The notes below the pieces were generated by a model. The model saw nothing but the letters and a program-made list of their open reading frames with translations, did no database searches and was not told where the DNA came from. A program made the translations under genes and the position numbers. A stretch of 64,000 nucleotides of DNA from Paenarthrobacter sp. A20 (GTDB lineage Bacteria; Actinomycetota; Actinomycetes; Actinomycetales; Micrococcaceae), in the NCBI RefSeq assembly GCF_024168825.1, contig NZ_JALJWH010000002.1, positions 1 to 64,000 on the forward strand. Direction: 5' to 3'. The first letter of the stretch is position 1. Every line of letters begins with the position of its first letter. Positions 18,148-27,412 of this stretch are shown piece by piece.

Positions 18148-18782
18148 AGCCAGGATGCATATGCGGTGCGCTGCTGTCGCCGCCGTCGGCGCCGATCTGC
18201 TGCACCACTGCAGCTTCATCGGGTTCCAGGGTGTAGCGGTCCATGTACCAGGTGCCGTCGACGCGGAGGTCGCAGGATTTGAACTTGGCGAAATCAGGGG
18301 CAGCCCAGATCTTCTGAACCGAATTGAACGATTGGTTATCTTTCGCTGTTATCGCGCTCCCGGACGGTGAGCACTTGAAGTCGTATCGCACCGCTCGCTT
18401 CGCTGCGGCTACTTTTACGGCGGCCGCGGCATCGAAGGCACGTTGGGTATTGTCGATCTTGATCGTCACCTTCTCGCCGGGCCCAACTTCCTCTCCTGCA
18501 GCAGGTTCTGTGCCAATGACCTTCGAAGTATCTCCGGTGCCGCCGGTGAACATCTTGCCGTCGGTACCAGCCGCTTCGTACTCAATGCGGGTTCGCCGCA
18601 ACCAGCATGCCGCGGGCTTCCGGGAACGGCCGGCCCACCAATTTCGGGATGGTCTTCGGCATGTCGGAGGCAGTGGGAGTCGCCGGGGACGATGAGGAAG
18701 GAGACGCTTCGGGGGCGGATCCACCGCATCCACTCAGCAACACCCCAACGGCTGCAGCCACCACAATGATTTTGTACTTCAT
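18104..18782 (-). pseudogene. PASTA-domain lipoprotein, frameshifted
   Basis: The first frame begins MKYKIIVVAAAVGVLLSGC, a lipoprotein signal with lipobox LSGC, then a Ser/Pro linker and PKLVGRPFPEARGMLVAA, the first half of a PASTA domain. The domain continues in another frame as RIEYEAAGTDG and EPAAGEEVGPGEKVTIKI, followed by about 90 residues with FKCSPSG and GTWYMDRYTLE. A one-base change near 18597-18607 separates them. A GGGAAGAA site precedes the ATG at 18782. It could be a recent mutation, a sequencing error or programmed shifting; unshifted it would be a secreted cell-wall-side protein of about 225 residues. Confidence 0.75.
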
Positions 18783-19002
18783 TTCTTCCCCCAGCTGGCC
18801 GTATGTGCTCACATCCTATGCGGCGTGCACTCTTGCCCCTAAGGGTTCCGCGGTGTCGACGGACAGCCGGGCGCTAGTCCAAGGATTGCTACCGTTAATC
18901 GGCACTTGATAAAGCCATCTTGAATTTGCCAGTTTCATACTCCAGAAAAGGTCATCCTTCTAAGAGGCTAGAATCCAGTGATAAATAAATTCGGCTCAAG
19001 AA

Positions 19003-20085
19003 TTGGGGCTCCACTTGACAGCTTGGCAGCTTAAAAAGTCTAGAGGTCGATTCATAACTAACTTCCCCGTGCGACGGCAGCCACAAAGTCAGCTGGTTAC
19101 CAGCGTCTTGGGAGTCCCGCGAATCGACTCCGGCCAAGGGAACTTCGACGTGTTACACCACCTCATGCATTCTTTTCAACGTGATATCGGACAGTTTTCC
19201 TCCAAAGATGTCTACTGCGGTCTAACCCCCAAACAGTCTGATCCTCCCCAAGGGCCTCTCGTCAAAAGCGAGCAACACGCGACCGTCAGGGATTCGGCAT
19301 ATATACAGATCGATCTTAGATATCTCGAGATGTCTAGTGCCGTAACCGACGCCGGCGTAGTCTTCAAGCGGCTCGTGGCCGAGTCCGCTCACCAACCAGG
19401 GCAGAATGGCCAAAACATGATCAACGGGACCCGGGAAACCCTATTTAAGCATGTGGGAAAGGATTACCCCGGCGAGCACCAAACATACTGGGATCAGGGC
19501 CAGTTTTGGCGTCAACAGCGCGGCACCAAACATTGGAAAGATCTCACACGCTCGGCTCTGCTCTTTACAATGGCTCACGAGCTCGACCATCTCTTCCGAA
19601 GAGACCCGTGGGTCAGCAAACGCGCTCAAATCCGGGCCCGTGGTCGACTTGTGGCCTCACAGCAGGCTGTCCAGAAGCTGTGGCCAACCGCAGAAGGTGA
19701 CTTGAGTGTTAAGGCCACACAAGCCCATCAGGATGAAATTATGGCCGATCATGGAGCAGTCGAGCTTGCCGGAACCGCGGCACTACGAGCGGGACTAGAC
19801 CTGAAAACCGTGATGCAAGGATCATTTATCTCGATGGGGACACTTGCGCTTGATGGATGGTTTATGAATCAGAGCAAGCCCTCCAGTAGTCATCCCTCGT
19901 CATTTGCTAGGACTTTCGGGCTCCTTCCGGTTTGGTCAGAGTTTCTCCAAAATCAGAATGAGCAGGGGTGGCCGGAAGTTCGGCAGCCAACGCGCGCTGA
20001 CCTGGCAGAAGTAGCAGCCCTATTTGTGATGGTCGACTGGATAGCAGGTCGCTACCGGGCTCATAGGGAGGGAAAGAGCAGATGA
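19003..20085 (+). CDS. HExxH protein, putative metallopeptidase
   Basis: The 360-residue product contains HELDH at about residue 190 in LLFTMAHELDHLFRRD, a zincin HExxH motif, and DEIMADHGAVELAG about 55 residues later, which supplies the ExxxD pattern of gluzincin-type sites. No signal peptide is seen, so it should be cytosolic. I cannot place it in a named family. The start is uncertain: 19003 is a TTG without a good ribosome-binding site, yet the sequence from there looks coding. The stop overlaps ATG at 20082. The nearby PD-(D/E)xK-like gene faces it. Confidence 0.6.
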   Translation: MGLHLTAWQLKKSRGRFITNFPVRRQPQSQLVTSVLGVPRIDSGQGNFDVLHHLMHSFQRDIGQFSSKDVYCGLTPKQSDPPQGPLVKSEQHATVRDSAYIQIDLRYLEMSSAVTDAGVVFKRLVAESAHQPGQNGQNMINGTRETLFKHVGKDYPGEHQTYWDQGQFWRQQRGTKHWKDLTRSALLFTMAHELDHLFRRDPWVSKRAQIRARGRLVASQQAVQKLWPTAEGDLSVKATQAHQDEIMADHGAVELAGTAALRAGLDLKTVMQGSFISMGTLALDGWFMNQSKPSSSHPSSFARTFGLLPVWSEFLQNQNEQGWPEVRQPTRADLAEVAALFVMVDWIAGRYRAHREGKSR

Positions 20086-20154
20086 TCCCAGACGCCGCAT
20101 TTGTCCATGACGTCCTGGTGGGGGCCGCCGGGGCCTGACCCGCGGAGACCCTCA

Positions 20155-20310
20155 ATGCCGTTCAACGAACACGAGCTGATCCTCGAGCCTGGCCGGGTTT
20201 ACCGCGTCACAGGACGCCGACGGCACAGCATCCTAGGCATGCGCGGCAATCGATACGGTGGAGGCAGCCGACTTTACTCCATTCTGGAAGAGGTCTCCCG
20301 CACCACGTAA
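20155..20310 (+). CDS. Small unknown protein (51 aa)
   Basis: The ATG at 20155 follows GGAG with 7-base spacing. The product, beginning MPFNEHELILEPGRVYRVTG, is basic with a short beta-like start, and is not recognised. It lies 69 bases after the HExxH gene on the same strand and may belong with it. Confidence 0.45.
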   Translation: MPFNEHELILEPGRVYRVTGRRRHSILGMRGNRYGGGSRLYSILEEVSRTT

Positions 20311-20383
20311 ACCAAAGTTAACCTCGATGCCGGTCCAGCCGGCTGTTAGACACGAAGGACGGTCTCCGGGACTTGCCTCCAAG

Positions 20384-21820
20384 TCAGTTGCTCCCGTGAA
20401 TCTTGCTGAAAGGATATGTCTCCCAAGCTTCCTGGATGACTGGATTCGGCCGGGCTTCCTCAGACCCATACTTTGAACGAATTGACCCTCCCTGGGACTC
20501 AGGATCTTGTACAAGATCGAGCAGAAGCGAGTCCAGCGGGCGATCCAACGTGACGGCCCATTCAAGTTCCGCGACGCTGGCAACAAATGCTGGGATACCT
20601 TCATCGCTTCGGTACAAGTTCCGGACGAAGGTCGAGTTCACCACATGGAAATCTTCCATGGTGATTACTAGCCCAATGCGAGGGAGCGAGCGTGGAATGA
20701 TGGCAAGCTCAGGCTGGCCCTCATCCATCAACTGACTGGTCCTGTTGATTTGTTCAAACGCCTTCCCCAGCATCCGGGTAAGTTCTTTGCTGGCTCTGGC
20801 GTCGGCCATTCGGACCGATTCCGTTGGCCTTACGCCCTTGACCTCTATCAACAGCACCGCTTTGTCCAGAACGACGAACCAGTCAATGGTCTTTTTCCGT
20901 TGGGGCCCGTAGATGATCTCTGGGTATACAAGCGCATTGGGCACAAGTTTGAGCTGCCTGCCGACGTACTGCTCGAACAGGTCACCCATATCGTCAGAGA
21001 AAGAGTCTCCCCACTTTGCCATTCCTGCGTAATAGATCCCTTGTGGGCTGACTTTTCTTGTGATCACAGGCGCTACGGGGATGATGAGCTTGTCCACAAC
21101 GCCTGCAATGGCGGGAGTGTTCAGAAGCGGGTTGTGGGAGAAGCGCCGATAGGGCCCCGGGTGGTCGTTCTCAATGTTCTTGCGTTTGAACTCCTTTAAA
21201 GTGGACATGAATTGGGTTCTCAAAATCTTTCGGACGGTTGCGAGGTCCATATATTCGTCCAGGCCAATCGGGTTCTGGTCCTCCACCCAGGAGAGATCGA
21301 ACAACCCGACGTTGGGCCCGCATGCTGTCTGAAGTAAGAATCCTGTCCCCACGAAGTCAGCGACCGAGCCACCCAGAAGCTCTTCGGCCCAACCAGGGCG
21401 CATTATCCTTGGCGTCCTTGATGGAACGGTTTGCTCCAGCATGGCGACCGAACGAGAAATTGTCGCCTGCGGGGGAAGGTTATAGACGAGTTGTTCTCCG
21501 GCAATACGGAGAGAAAAGTTCGTCAAAGCACCGGGTTTATGGGCGAACAGGTCTGGATCATCGAGGTCGTTGTACCAATCGACACATTCCAAAACATCGG
21601 CGAAGTCAGCCGGTGCGCCTCTGTGCTCCCTGCCGTGGACCAAACTGACGCGGGCTATGTCAGCAAGGGCCCAGGGGGTCACTAGCGTGTCACCGATTGT
21701 GACTTGTGTCTGCCCAGGTGCGAACGTCGATCCTACGTGTGCCGCCAGCGGCAGAAGCTGAGAGGGCGCATGTCTTCGAACCCTTTGTACATACTCCGCG
21801 TCGAGCACGAAACTCCCCAA
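20384..21820 (-). CDS. Unknown protein with PD-(D/E)xK-like nuclease motif
   Basis: This 478-residue protein has an unfamiliar N-terminal two thirds. About residue 310 on it shows VYPEIIYGPQRKKTIDWFVV followed by LLIEVKG, the Asp...Glu-x-Lys arrangement of restriction-endonuclease-like folds. That suggests a DNA-cutting effector. It faces the HExxH gene tail to tail and is not in an operon. A defence role is plausible from the domain and neighbourhood but is inference only. Confidence 0.6.
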   Translation of the reverse strand: MGSFVLDAEYVQRVRRHAPSQLLPLAAHVGSTFAPGQTQVTIGDTLVTPWALADIARVSLVHGREHRGAPADFADVLECVDWYNDLDDPDLFAHKPGALTNFSLRIAGEQLVYNLPPQATISRSVAMLEQTVPSRTPRIMRPGWAEELLGGSVADFVGTGFLLQTACGPNVGLFDLSWVEDQNPIGLDEYMDLATVRKILRTQFMSTLKEFKRKNIENDHPGPYRRFSHNPLLNTPAIAGVVDKLIIPVAPVITRKVSPQGIYYAGMAKWGDSFSDDMGDLFEQYVGRQLKLVPNALVYPEIIYGPQRKKTIDWFVVLDKAVLLIEVKGVRPTESVRMADARASKELTRMLGKAFEQINRTSQLMDEGQPELAIIPRSLPRIGLVITMEDFHVVNSTFVRNLYRSDEGIPAFVASVAELEWAVTLDRPLDSLLLDLVQDPESQGGSIRSKYGSEEARPNPVIQEAWETYPFSKIHGSN

Positions 21821-22070
21821 TCTAAATGTGTTCTGTGCCGGTAATCGCCAGTCTTCTACTTCGCCAGCGTAAACGACGGATGCTAGAGCAGATCAGTGGG
21901 CGGCAGGAGAATTCTTCAGCCACCCTTCCGTGTTTCCCGGAACTGGGTTCGCTTAGCCGGGCCACGCCAGGAGTGTGAAGGGCACCACAAGTCTCCAGAG
22001 CTGGCTCCAAAGGTCTCTCTCGTAGTGGCCTCGTAGATCTCGCTTTACGGCCGGCCTCCTCTCGGCGTGT

Positions 22071-22102
22071 GAGGTGTCCTGCCCAGTCGGTCAGGACACC
22101 TC
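22071..22102 (-). terminator. Strong hairpin terminator
   Basis: GAGGTGTCCTG/CAGGACACCTC forms a perfect 11-bp stem with a 10-base loop, 20 bases past the stop of the 39-residue peptide gene on the minus strand. No other leftward gene ends nearby. Confidence 0.7.
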
Positions 22103-22122
22103 GCACTCAGTCATCGCGGACA

Positions 22123-22242
22123 TTAGCCGACTAATAGTCGAATGATTTCAAGCAAAGTGGACAGGACTACTGCCGTAGTTTTCACCCATTCGCGTATGTT
22201 GACCCCGTGCTCAGCTTTTGCAGGCTGGTTCGCACTACGCAT
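22123..22242 (-). CDS. 39-aa single-span membrane peptide
   Basis: A strong GGGGAGGA site lies 6 bases before the ATG at 22242. The peptide has a short hydrophilic start, then WVKTTAVVLSTLLEIIRLLVG, one hydrophobic segment that runs to the C-terminus. A perfect terminator hairpin follows. The frame extends upstream to 22332 but without a ribosome-binding site. Size, topology and isolated transcription unit resemble type I toxins or small membrane regulators; no antisense RNA is visible by eye. Confidence 0.55.
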   Translation of the reverse strand: MRSANQPAKAEHGVNIREWVKTTAVVLSTLLEIIRLLVG

Positions 22243-22752
22243 TTGATTCCTCCCCTCGTTTCCGCTCGCCTGCCGATGAACCAGCAGTGTTGATTGGGTG
22301 TTCCGTAATTTGGAGCCCGCAGCCTTCTCCAACAGACCTCGTTGGTTGTTCTCGGCGCCTCTTATTTCCGTGGAACCCCTGGTTTAATTTCAGCGGGACA
22401 TAGGGGGGTGTCGCTGCGGGTTGGGGGTGTGTACTTTCTGGCGGCGTAGAAGGATCTACTCACCGTTGACATGAGCGATTCGAGACAAGATGGCGGAAGC
22501 GCCCTCGGATAAAGTAGGAGGTAGTCTGCGGGGCGCGAGTATCTGCTGCGGCTGGAAGACTGAAAGCGTCAGCCGCGGTACGCCGCCGGAACCACTGGTG
22601 CAGGCTTAGCCGTTACCGCGCCCAAGGTTTCCACTCGCATCCTTTCGTAGCACCTTGGCTAGAATCTGTGGTGACATCCCGCTGACACCTTGAAGGGTCG
22701 TCAGGTCTTCAATGAGAGATCGTGGCACGAGAAGATCACGTCAGTGGGTGCC
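22243..22752. other. Intergenic region, no gene recognised
   Basis: About 510 bases between the small membrane peptide and the end of the Sel1-repeat NTPase gene. A TTGACA at about 22463 could be a -35 hexamer on the plus strand, but no gene follows in a sensible place. No hairpin or repeat stands out. Confidence 0.35.
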
Positions 22753-25662
22753 TTAAACTCTCGGCTCACGTGAGAGGAGCCGCCAGCGTTCCGCCTCAGC
22801 CAAATCTCCGCGGGACTCTTCGAGACAAGCCAACTGCAGCATGGCGTCATATGCCATCTGCGGCTTGGAGTCAGTATCACCGGCCTCGGCAGCCCTCTTC
22901 CACAGAGTACGAGCCCGTTCCAGGTCCCCATCATCACGGACAAGGTAACCCAGCTCGTACATCGCGTAAGTGTCACCGGCCTCGGCAGCCTGCTCCCACA
23001 GAGTACGAGCCCGTTCCAGGTCCCCATCGCCACGGGCAAGGAAACCCAGCTCGTACATCGCGTAAGTGTCGCCGGCCTCGGCAGCCTGCTCCCACAGAGT
23101 ACGAGCCCGTTCCAGGTCCCCACTGTCATGGGCAAGGACCCCCAGATGGTACATCGCGTCAGGATCGCCGGCCTCGACTCCGCCTTCCCACAGAGTACGA
23201 GCCCGTTCCAGGTCCCCATCGTCATGGGCAAGGACCCCCAGCATGGCGGACTCACTTCCGGCCTCGGCAGCCCTTTCCCACAGGGTGCGTGCTCGTTCTC
23301 TGTCTCCGGCTAAGTAGGCGGTTGCTCCGAGGTTCAGCAGGGCGTCAGTGTTGCCGGCTTCTGCGGCCTGCTCCCACAGGGTGCAGGCCCGTTCTGTGTT
23401 CCCGGCTTTGTCGGCCATGAGGCCAATGTGGAACATGACGTCAGCTTCACCGGCGTCGGCGGCGTCTAGCAGGACGGTCTCCTTACCGTCCGCGACAGCC
23501 TCGTCCCACAGGGTGCGTGCTCGTTCTCTGTCCCCGGCTAAGTAGGCGGTTGCTCCGAGGTTCAGCAGGGCGTCAGTGTTGCCGGCTTCTGCGGCCTGCT
23601 CCCACAGGGTGCAGGCCCGTTCTGTGTCTCCGGCTTTGTCGGCCAGGAGGCCGAGGCTGAACATGGCGTCAGCTTCGCCGGCTTCGGCGGCACGTTCCCA
23701 TAGGGTGCGTGCTCGTTCTACGTCCCCATCGTCACGAGCAAGGTTGCCGAGGCCAAGCAGGGCGACAGGCTGCCCGTGCTTTGCAGCCGACTCCCACAGG
23801 ATGCGCGCCCGTTCTCTTTCCCCGGCTTCGTAAAAGAGTGCGCCAAGGCTCAGCATGGCGACAGAGTTGCCGGCGTCGACGGCCGGCTCCCACCAGGTGC
23901 GCGCCCCCTTTTTGTCCCCGACGTCATGTGCCAGGAGGCCGAGGTTGTACATGGCGTAAGAGTTGCCGGCGTCGGCGGCACGTTCCCACCACGTGCGCTG
24001 GCCCTTCAGATCTCCGCTTCCACCGACCAGATGTCCGAGTCCAAGCATGGCTAGATCGCTGCCATGTTCAGCAGCATCCGTCAAGACTTCCCGAGCTCTG
24101 CCGTACTGGCGATTGGAGTCGTGCCACCGGCCGATCTGGTAGAGGGCCGTGACTATTCCAGCTTCGACCATAATTCCCTGTTTGAGGGTCTTCTGGAGTC
24201 CATCGGTGTCTCTGTCTGGTTTCAGCAGCTCGGGGATCAGAGCGTCAAAAAGTCGGTAGGAGGTGTGGTCTGTGGTTGTGAGAATGGCGTGGGGTGAGCT
24301 CTCGGTGATGCCGGTCGTGAGTGCGTCAATTGCCTGGTCGAGGCGATGAGGCCGCCAGGGGCGGTTGGGCTGGCGGCGATGGTAGTGGGCTTGAGTGAGG
24401 ATGCAAAGGATGTCGATGGTGGTGCCGGTGGGGAAGGCTATGGTGGCGTCGATCGCAGCCTCGAGCAGAGCTGCCTCTAGTCCGGTGGGGTCGCTGAGGA
24501 ACCTCTGAGCCCGTTCGCGGAGGGCTTGGACCCCGGCGAAGGCCTCGGCTAGTCGGGCCAAGTCGAAGGACTTCAGCCGTTCGTCGGCGCCGTCGTAGGC
24601 GTGGGTGGCGGTCTCGGTGTCATCGAGGACGGGGGCGTAGCGTACTCGGTGGTTGAGGAGGTCCATCAGTTCCCGGGTCACCCCCAATCCTGAGGCGGAG
24701 GTCTTGTCAACGGGCAGCCGGTGGGTGAGCTGGTGTTCCCACTCGGCAAGGACCTGGTCGTGGAGGACCACAAAAATGTGGGCCCCCGTGGCTGTGAGGT
24801 CATTCAAGCGCTGAGCGGTGAGCCCCTCTATGGGGTCGGTGCCGATAAGGCCGGCGTCGTCCAGAACGACGGCCTCGGGGCGCTCCGCGGGTCCAGCATC
24901 CAACCGGCAGGTGGCCTGCGCGGCACCAACTAGCTCGGGTAGGACGGTGGGGGTGGGATTCGCCCACCACACCAGCCCGCTAGGAAGGACTCGCTGAAGG
25001 ATCTGAAAAATGCTGCGGCTCTTACCCGACTTCGGCGGTCCAACCACGACGGTGACCCCTGGTCTCTGGAGCCGGGCGGCCAGGTCGGTGTCGGCGGTGC
25101 GGGGGACGTATGGCGGCAGTGCCCCAGCGAAAGCCCATGAGCCGAGGCCGAGGGAGAGCGGGTCCAGCTGTGCGGCTGGGACCGGCCATGCGGCCAGGAA
25201 CTGGTGCCGGCCTTCGTCCCGCTCCCGGAGAGCCCGAGCCTTCTCCTGTCCCGCTCCCCGTTCCTGGCGTTCGGTCCGTTCGCTTGTGAATGCTTCGAGC
25301 AACTCCCGGAACGTTGCCCATTCCATCTCTGTCGGCGGCTTCGGGACGAGCGCCGTGACCGTTTCGACGAGCGCTTCCCGGACCGGCCCGTCCTTGGGGG
25401 CCTGTGGCTGGCGTCTAGCGGCGCCGGCGCCCTTCTCCCAGCGAGCCACGGTTCCTCTGGCCCACTTGCGATCGGCTTCGGAGACGAAGTCCGTGGTCCA
25501 ATTTTTCGGGACGCCATCGGAGGTCTCCGTCTCGGCAATCTTCCGGGCGATCCTGCGGGCCAGATTCACGGCGCCGCGGGCCTTCTCCCGGGCAGCGGCC
25601 AGCCAGTCCGAATAGGCTCGCTCGACAAGGGTCCACTGGTGCTCACCCGGATCATCTGCCAC
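22753..25662 (-). CDS. P-loop NTPase with C-terminal Sel1-like repeats (STAND-like)
   Basis: The 969-residue product has a charged, helical N-terminal region (1-150), a Walker A motif GPPKSGKS at 208-215 and Walker B AVVLDDAG at about 264-271. A helical middle follows, then about 13 tandem Sel1-like repeats of mostly 32 residues (ARTLWEQAAEAGDTYAMYEL is typical) from about 540 to the end. NTPase plus repeat sensor is the STAND layout used by many antiphage and signalling ATPases; the N-terminal part would be the effector but is not recognised. The start is GTG after GGGGTGAG. The DNA repeats are nearly identical, so copy number is evolving. Confidence 0.75.
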   Translation of the reverse strand: MADDPGEHQWTLVERAYSDWLAAAREKARGAVNLARRIARKIAETETSDGVPKNWTTDFVSEADRKWARGTVARWEKGAGAARRQPQAPKDGPVREALVETVTALVPKPPTEMEWATFRELLEAFTSERTERQERGAGQEKARALRERDEGRHQFLAAWPVPAAQLDPLSLGLGSWAFAGALPPYVPRTADTDLAARLQRPGVTVVVGPPKSGKSRSIFQILQRVLPSGLVWWANPTPTVLPELVGAAQATCRLDAGPAERPEAVVLDDAGLIGTDPIEGLTAQRLNDLTATGAHIFVVLHDQVLAEWEHQLTHRLPVDKTSASGLGVTRELMDLLNHRVRYAPVLDDTETATHAYDGADERLKSFDLARLAEAFAGVQALRERAQRFLSDPTGLEAALLEAAIDATIAFPTGTTIDILCILTQAHYHRRQPNRPWRPHRLDQAIDALTTGITESSPHAILTTTDHTSYRLFDALIPELLKPDRDTDGLQKTLKQGIMVEAGIVTALYQIGRWHDSNRQYGRAREVLTDAAEHGSDLAMLGLGHLVGGSGDLKGQRTWWERAADAGNSYAMYNLGLLAHDVGDKKGARTWWEPAVDAGNSVAMLSLGALFYEAGERERARILWESAAKHGQPVALLGLGNLARDDGDVERARTLWERAAEAGEADAMFSLGLLADKAGDTERACTLWEQAAEAGNTDALLNLGATAYLAGDRERARTLWDEAVADGKETVLLDAADAGEADVMFHIGLMADKAGNTERACTLWEQAAEAGNTDALLNLGATAYLAGDRERARTLWERAAEAGSESAMLGVLAHDDGDLERARTLWEGGVEAGDPDAMYHLGVLAHDSGDLERARTLWEQAAEAGDTYAMYELGFLARGDGDLERARTLWEQAAEAGDTYAMYELGYLVRDDGDLERARTLWKRAAEAGDTDSKPQMAYDAMLQLACLEESRGDLAEAERWRLLSREPRV

Positions 25663-25807
25663 GTCTCACCCCAAGATCCTCTACAATCCAAACGCCGAAT
25701 CGGTCACCCGTTTGGGGTCATCTTCACACGTCCCAGCCGAAGCTTCACCCCATTCCCTTCGCGGCGCCCAGTACGCACTGCTTGCCAGCGCCCTCGTTGG
25801 GGTTCCA

Positions 25808-26749
25808 TCATGCTTCCTGGTCTTCCTTGTAGGCATTGCGCCGGAGTCGTTCAACGCCCTCGGCGGGAGTGGAAGCCACACCGAGGTGATCTTGGAACAT
25901 GAATTCTGGTTTTACCCGCCCCTCGCGCCGCCCAACTTCGACATTCCAGGCGTTGCCGTTCGGGGTAAGCCTGCCGACAACCTCACCTGTGGAGACCCAC
26001 TCGACAGTGAGCGTGCGGTCGCGGATGTTTGAATTCGTGAGGAATTCCCCGTATTGCATCTGGCCGGGGACTCCTGTGGGAACCCCCTGGAGTGCTTGAC
26101 CGGTGGGCCCGACATGAACAAAGTCCCATCGCGGATACCCCTGTTCGTCTGTCCATTCGACGCGAAAATCGATGCCCTCCAAGTGCCCCTTGTCAGTTAC
26201 CCGGGCGCTAAAACTGTTCGGATCGGAGGCGTTGTCTCCAGGGATGGTGGCTCCATCCCTCTTCGGCATAACTATCTGATTCTTAGGTGCGGTGATGTGA
26301 AGGGTCTCGCCAGCCATTTCGTTGAAGTCATACCAGTTAAACCAATCCTTGCCGTCTGCCGGGGAGCGATGTTTGTACGTGATGTTGAACGGCGACGGGG
26401 CTGCGTTTCGGGCCTTTACCTCTGCAAGAGCTTCGTCCTTGCCCTGCTCCATGAGAGCGTCCCGGCTCCTCTTGCCGTACACCCGAATGCCCAGCAGCCA
26501 TACAGCGAGCCTTTTCAGGTGCTTGAAAATGAACCTTCGCGTTGGTCGGAAGATCAAAAGAGCGAGTACAAGCACACCAATAGCGAGCGGCGACAGCTGC
26601 TGCCAAAAGGCTGGATTCGTCGGCCCGGAAACGGTCCCTGTCCAGATCGCTACGAAAAGGACAATGAATGGGGTGCTTATGATTGAGCCTACTGCGCCGG
26701 CGATGGAGTTACCGGGCACATCACTCTGCTTCTTGATCGGTTCATTCAC
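25808..26749 (-). CDS. Unknown membrane protein
   Basis: This 313-residue protein has two N-terminal membrane spans (around 14-38 with IISTPFIVLFVAIWTG, and 50-68 with LAIGVLVLALLIF), then a basic stretch and a mostly beta soluble part with KDWFNWYDFNEMAG and RVEWTDEQGYPRWDFVHVG. No family is recognised. It stands alone between the NTPase gene and the possible GNAT gene on the same strand. Confidence 0.6.
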   Translation of the reverse strand: MNEPIKKQSDVPGNSIAGAVGSIISTPFIVLFVAIWTGTVSGPTNPAFWQQLSPLAIGVLVLALLIFRPTRRFIFKHLKRLAVWLLGIRVYGKRSRDALMEQGKDEALAEVKARNAAPSPFNITYKHRSPADGKDWFNWYDFNEMAGETLHITAPKNQIVMPKRDGATIPGDNASDPNSFSARVTDKGHLEGIDFRVEWTDEQGYPRWDFVHVGPTGQALQGVPTGVPGQMQYGEFLTNSNIRDRTLTVEWVSTGEVVGRLTPNGNAWNVEVGRREGRVKPEFMFQDHLGVASTPAEGVERLRRNAYKEDQEA

Positions 26750-26798
26750 TCAGGAAGCTTAGCGCCCGCCCATCCGGGACATCACATGGTGACTGTCA

Positions 26799-27281
26799 TC
26801 AGTTCGGTGGCCCAGGCCTCCACAAAGTGTCTACTTCGTAGCCGCCGTCTTCATGGATGCCGATCGGTGCGATGCGCCCAGGCAGTTCGGTCTGAATTTT
26901 TATGAACAGCGGACCGGACATCTCATTCAGGGAACTGTTGTAGAAGTGAACGTCCGGGTAGTGGGTCAGTAACGCGTAGACCATATCTGTGGCCCACCCT
27001 TGGTGCTGATATTCGTCCGGAACTCCGACGCCCTGAAACTTTCCGACGCGGTTCCTGATGATCACAAAGTCAAGGTAGGCGCTCGTTGTGCTCTCTCCGA
27101 AAATGCCGGAGCGCGTTCCGTGCAGCTGGGGACGCGGTGCAAGCCGGCCCTGAACAAGATTGGGGCCTGATTCTCTAGGAACGGTCAGCGTGAAGGACCT
27201 TGCTCCGCGGCGAAGGACAATTCGTCGTTTGTGCCGGAGCTCCCACCACGCATTACTAATACTCCTTAAAGGTGTCCACAC
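26799..27281 (-). CDS. Weak GNAT-like protein
   Basis: The 160-residue product contains LDFVIIRNRVGKFQGVGVPD and YQHQGWATDMVYALLTHYP, which recall the beta4 strand and the Q/RxxGxG/A acyl-CoA loop of GNAT acetyltransferases, then NSSLNEMSGPLF as a possible beta6 region. The match is weak. The start is uncertain: GTG at 27281 is used because sequence looks coding from there. Substrate unknown. Confidence 0.45.
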   Translation of the reverse strand: MWTPLRSISNAWWELRHKRRIVLRRGARSFTLTVPRESGPNLVQGRLAPRPQLHGTRSGIFGESTTSAYLDFVIIRNRVGKFQGVGVPDEYQHQGWATDMVYALLTHYPDVHFYNSSLNEMSGPLFIKIQTELPGRIAPIGIHEDGGYEVDTLWRPGPPN

Positions 27282-27412
27282 AGCGCCCCCTCCCGGCTAT
27301 GTCCTGGGTCGCGATCCTTCCGCTACTGCGGGACATCGGCGGGCCGGGTTGCTTCGCGTCGAAGTCCCGGGCTCCGCCAGCTCTTGGGGTTGCTTCTCCT
27401 CGAACTTGGGGC

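Noticed and set aside
20082..20138. 18-codon ORF overlapping the HExxH stop as ATGA
   Set aside because: It is too short to support from sequence alone and may be chance.
22860..23900. Regular DNA repeats that might be a CRISPR array
   Set aside because: The period is 96 bp, repeats are in frame and encode Sel1-like units, and there are no unique spacers.
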